64,000 nt of DNA from Streptomyces sp. 2131.1 (lineage in GTDB: Bacteria; Actinomycetota; Actinomycetes; Streptomycetales; Streptomycetaceae): assembly GCF_900105515.1 (NCBI RefSeq), contig NZ_FNSY01000001.1:3162001-3226000 (forward strand). The letters are read 5' to 3'. The first letter of the stretch is position 1. Each line of letters opens with the position of its first letter. Below are positions 62,398 to 64,000 of this stretch, one piece after another. The notes under the pieces were generated by a model that worked only from the letters and a program-made list of their open reading frames with translations, made no database searches and was not told where the DNA came from. The position numbers were made by a program, and so were the translations under genes.

Positions 62398-64000
62398 CTC
62401 GGACCCTCCCGCTCAATCTCGTCTGACTTCCCGGCAACAATTCTTGCGATATTGTCCGCAGATTGCTGATCCTTCGTCGGGTCAAAGTAGTTGGAGTGCG
62501 CTTCAGCGGGGCGATGCCCTGACTCGAACACCCGAGGACCGTCGCTAACCGCGAACCTGGTAGCTCCGAAATCCCGGTGCGCGGGATCTGTGCCAAACCA
62601 AGTATCACTTTCCTCGGTGTGAGAATCCTGAGCCGCATACCCCGCGGCACCGCCAGCAAATCCACCGGCCACACCACCGAATACCGCCCCGACAGGCCCT
62701 CCGCTCAACCCCAGCACAAACCCCGTCGACGCACCTCCCACGACTCCCGTTCCCAAGCCACTTGCTTCCCGGTCGTTAGGCAACTTGGTGACCACATCGT
62801 TTTCCGCAGCTCCCACGAAGACGTGTTCCCTCCCAACACCAAGCTCATCCGCAGATCGCGCGTTCGTGCCGGGGCTTCCCACCAGAACAACGTCGTCCAC
62901 TCCCGGGATCCCGCCTCTCTGCTGAGCCGCGACGCCTACCGTCAACGAGCCGTAGGAATGGCCGATCGCCGTTACGTGAGGATCCGAATTTTGATTCGTA
63001 GCAGAAATCCCCGCCATGAATTGGTTGTAAGTAGATGCCCCTGCCTTGGCATTCGCGTCACCCGACACATCCAAACTGCCCACCGGGTCCCCGATCTCCG
63101 TCTGCGGCGCGTCGTATCCGAGCCAAACGATTGACGCGACCGTCGAACTCGGATCCATCTCCTTGGCGCCGATTGCAGTATCACGCGCCCGCTTAAGGTC
63201 CCCCGTAGCAAAGTCCTTATCCAACGACGTATTCAACCCCGGCACATAAGCCGCAACATTCCGCGCCGTATCCGGGTTCCCGAACGACACGATCGCCCGG
63301 CCGTTTCCCTCGTCGCCGATGCCGAGGAGGTACATCGGCGGCTGGCCGCCCTCGTTCAGTTGACGTTGGATCTCCCGCAGCCCCGCCAACCGCACCCCGG
63401 ACGTCTCGTCCGACCGTCCCTCCAGCTTGCCGATCAGGAGCTGGAGGTTGTCCCGGTTCGCGGTGTCGCGGACAAGGGACGGGATGCCGTCCAGGTTGCC
63501 GATCTGGTCCGGGTACACCGCGAGGTACTCCTCGCGCTGTTCGTCCGTCAGGTGCTCCCACCACTCACGCCTCGCCGCAGGCGACGCGTCGCGCGGGATA
63601 CGGGACTTCAGGTAGCCGCGCGCAGCCTCCCGTACCGCCGCCGCGTCCCCCGCCGCATCGGTCCAGGTGCGGTCCGGGACCTTCAGGCCCTCCTCCGCCT
63701 TGAGCCGGCGCAGCACCCGCGCGAAGCGCCAGTCGATCTCCACGGCCGTCCCGACCGCCTTCGCGATCCGGTGCGCGATGTCCTGGGCCTTCGCGGCGTG
63801 CGGGTTCGGGCCGACCAGGCCCGAGGGAGGGTACAGACCGGGGTCCGACGTCACCCGCGCCGTGCCGCCCGGGGGTAACGGCGCGCCCTCGACGACACTC
63901 GCGCCCCCGGCGGGATACGTCACCGAGCCGTCCGGGTGCACGGTGTACTTCAGCGACTCCGCCTCGTCCAGCGCCCGCCGCAACGCCGTCTGCTGCACCC
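62394..64000 (-). CDS. DUF1023 alpha/beta hydrolase, 5' end beyond window
   Basis: At least 534 residues, running off the window edge. The N-terminal part is helical (ARRWEW-like helices around residues 1-180). The alpha/beta hydrolase core has GRAIVSFGNPDTARNVAAYVPG, a nucleophile elbow AIGHSYGSLTVGVAA, and DVVLVGSPGTNARSADEL (DUF1023). Then a Gly-rich helix-prone segment (GVVGGASTGFVLGLSGGPVG, and on) and a charged tail. Third-position GC drops sharply in the 3' half, suggesting that this end was replaced by transfer. Overlaps the lipoprotein gene. Confidence 0.85.
   Translation of the reverse strand, partial: VQQTALRRALDEAESLKYTVHPDGSVTYPAGGASVVEGAPLPPGGTARVTSDPGLYPPSGLVGPNPHAAKAQDIAHRIAKAVGTAVEIDWRFARVLRRLKAEEGLKVPDRTWTDAAGDAAAVREAARGYLKSRIPRDASPAARREWWEHLTDEQREEYLAVYPDQIGNLDGIPSLVRDTANRDNLQLLIGKLEGRSDETSGVRLAGLREIQRQLNEGGQPPMYLLGIGDEGNGRAIVSFGNPDTARNVAAYVPGLNTSLDKDFATGDLKRARDTAIGAKEMDPSSTVASIVWLGYDAPQTEIGDPVGSLDVSGDANAKAGASTYNQFMAGISATNQNSDPHVTAIGHSYGSLTVGVAAQQRGGIPGVDDVVLVGSPGTNARSADELGVGREHVFVGAAENDVVTKLPNDREASGLGTGVVGGASTGFVLGLSGGPVGAVFGGVAGGFAGGAAGYAAQDSHTEESDTWFGTDPAHRDFGATRFAVSDGPRVFESGHRPAEAHSNYFDPTKDQQSADNIARIVAGKSDEIEREGPR

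Noticed and set aside
1..64000. tRNA, rRNA, CRISPR arrays, insertion sequences
   Set aside because: No cloverleaf with CCA-ready acceptor, no spacer-repeat arrays and no transposase-like protein were seen.

Overview
The window is chromosomal DNA of a Streptomyces. Overall GC is very high, third codon positions are almost always G or C, GTG and TTG starts are common, and mycothiol genes (mshA, mshD), carD, rsiG, glnR, csoR and a pst/ppk phosphate locus occur in the order I recall from S. coelicolor (roughly SCO4234 down to SCO4130). It is core chromosome with many regulators. I see no rRNA, tRNA, CRISPR, prophage or insertion sequence.

Bases 1-11500: isoprenoid genes ispF (cut by the window edge) and ispD, then carD. 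Next comes a lipoprotein facing the phoR-phoP phosphate two-component operon, with phoU divergent from phoR across a three-repeat PHO box. A tiny metallothionein (mtpA), an MFS exporter and gpmA follow, then a degenerate trypsin-like protein, a two-gene toxin-antitoxin-like pair and a lipoprotein. Bases 11500-24500: a kinase-like (APH) protein, YbjN, mshA, a methyltransferase, an NlpC/P60 cell-wall hydrolase, a receiver-PP2C phosphatase, a DUF2516/HbhA-like/XRE cluster with a perfect inverted-repeat operator, TetR, an Eis-type acetyltransferase, asparaginase and RsiG (c-di-GMP-dependent anti-sigma factor for WhiG). Bases 24500-33300: dtd, ygfZ, the nickel regulator nur, nitrobindin, a 33-residue membrane peptide, DsrE, DUF3099, and a sulfur operon (rhodanese plus DUF1416) preceded by a cysteine-containing leader peptide. 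Then come DUF2993, a multispan membrane protein, a MoaD/ThiS protein and a hydrolase.

Bases 33500-45700: glnR with an overlapping 19-codon upstream ORF, a LacI regulator, an HtrA-like protease with an MprAB-like two-component pair, secreted PI-PLC and 5'-nucleotidase, mshD, and a YtrA-type GntR/ABC operon with its own operator. Bases 45900-56500: the phosphate block ppk-CHAD-NUDIX, then pstSCAB behind a PHO box, a PiT transporter with its DUF47 partner, and csoR with its copper operator. Bases 56500-64000: a lipoprotein, a small Cys protein, a covalent-flavin oxidase, a PAP2 phosphatase and a transglycosylase/NlpC enzyme. The last locus is an alpha/beta hydrolase with an overlapping lipoprotein gene, and its GC drops to about 50%, suggesting recent acquisition.

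The phosphate system ties the window together: PhoR-PhoP senses starvation, PhoU lies across the shared control region, pst takes up phosphate with high affinity and PiT with low affinity, Ppk/CHAD handle polyphosphate, and the secreted nucleotidase and phospholipase may release phosphate. Annotation rests on reading translations, motifs and gene order; no database search was run.
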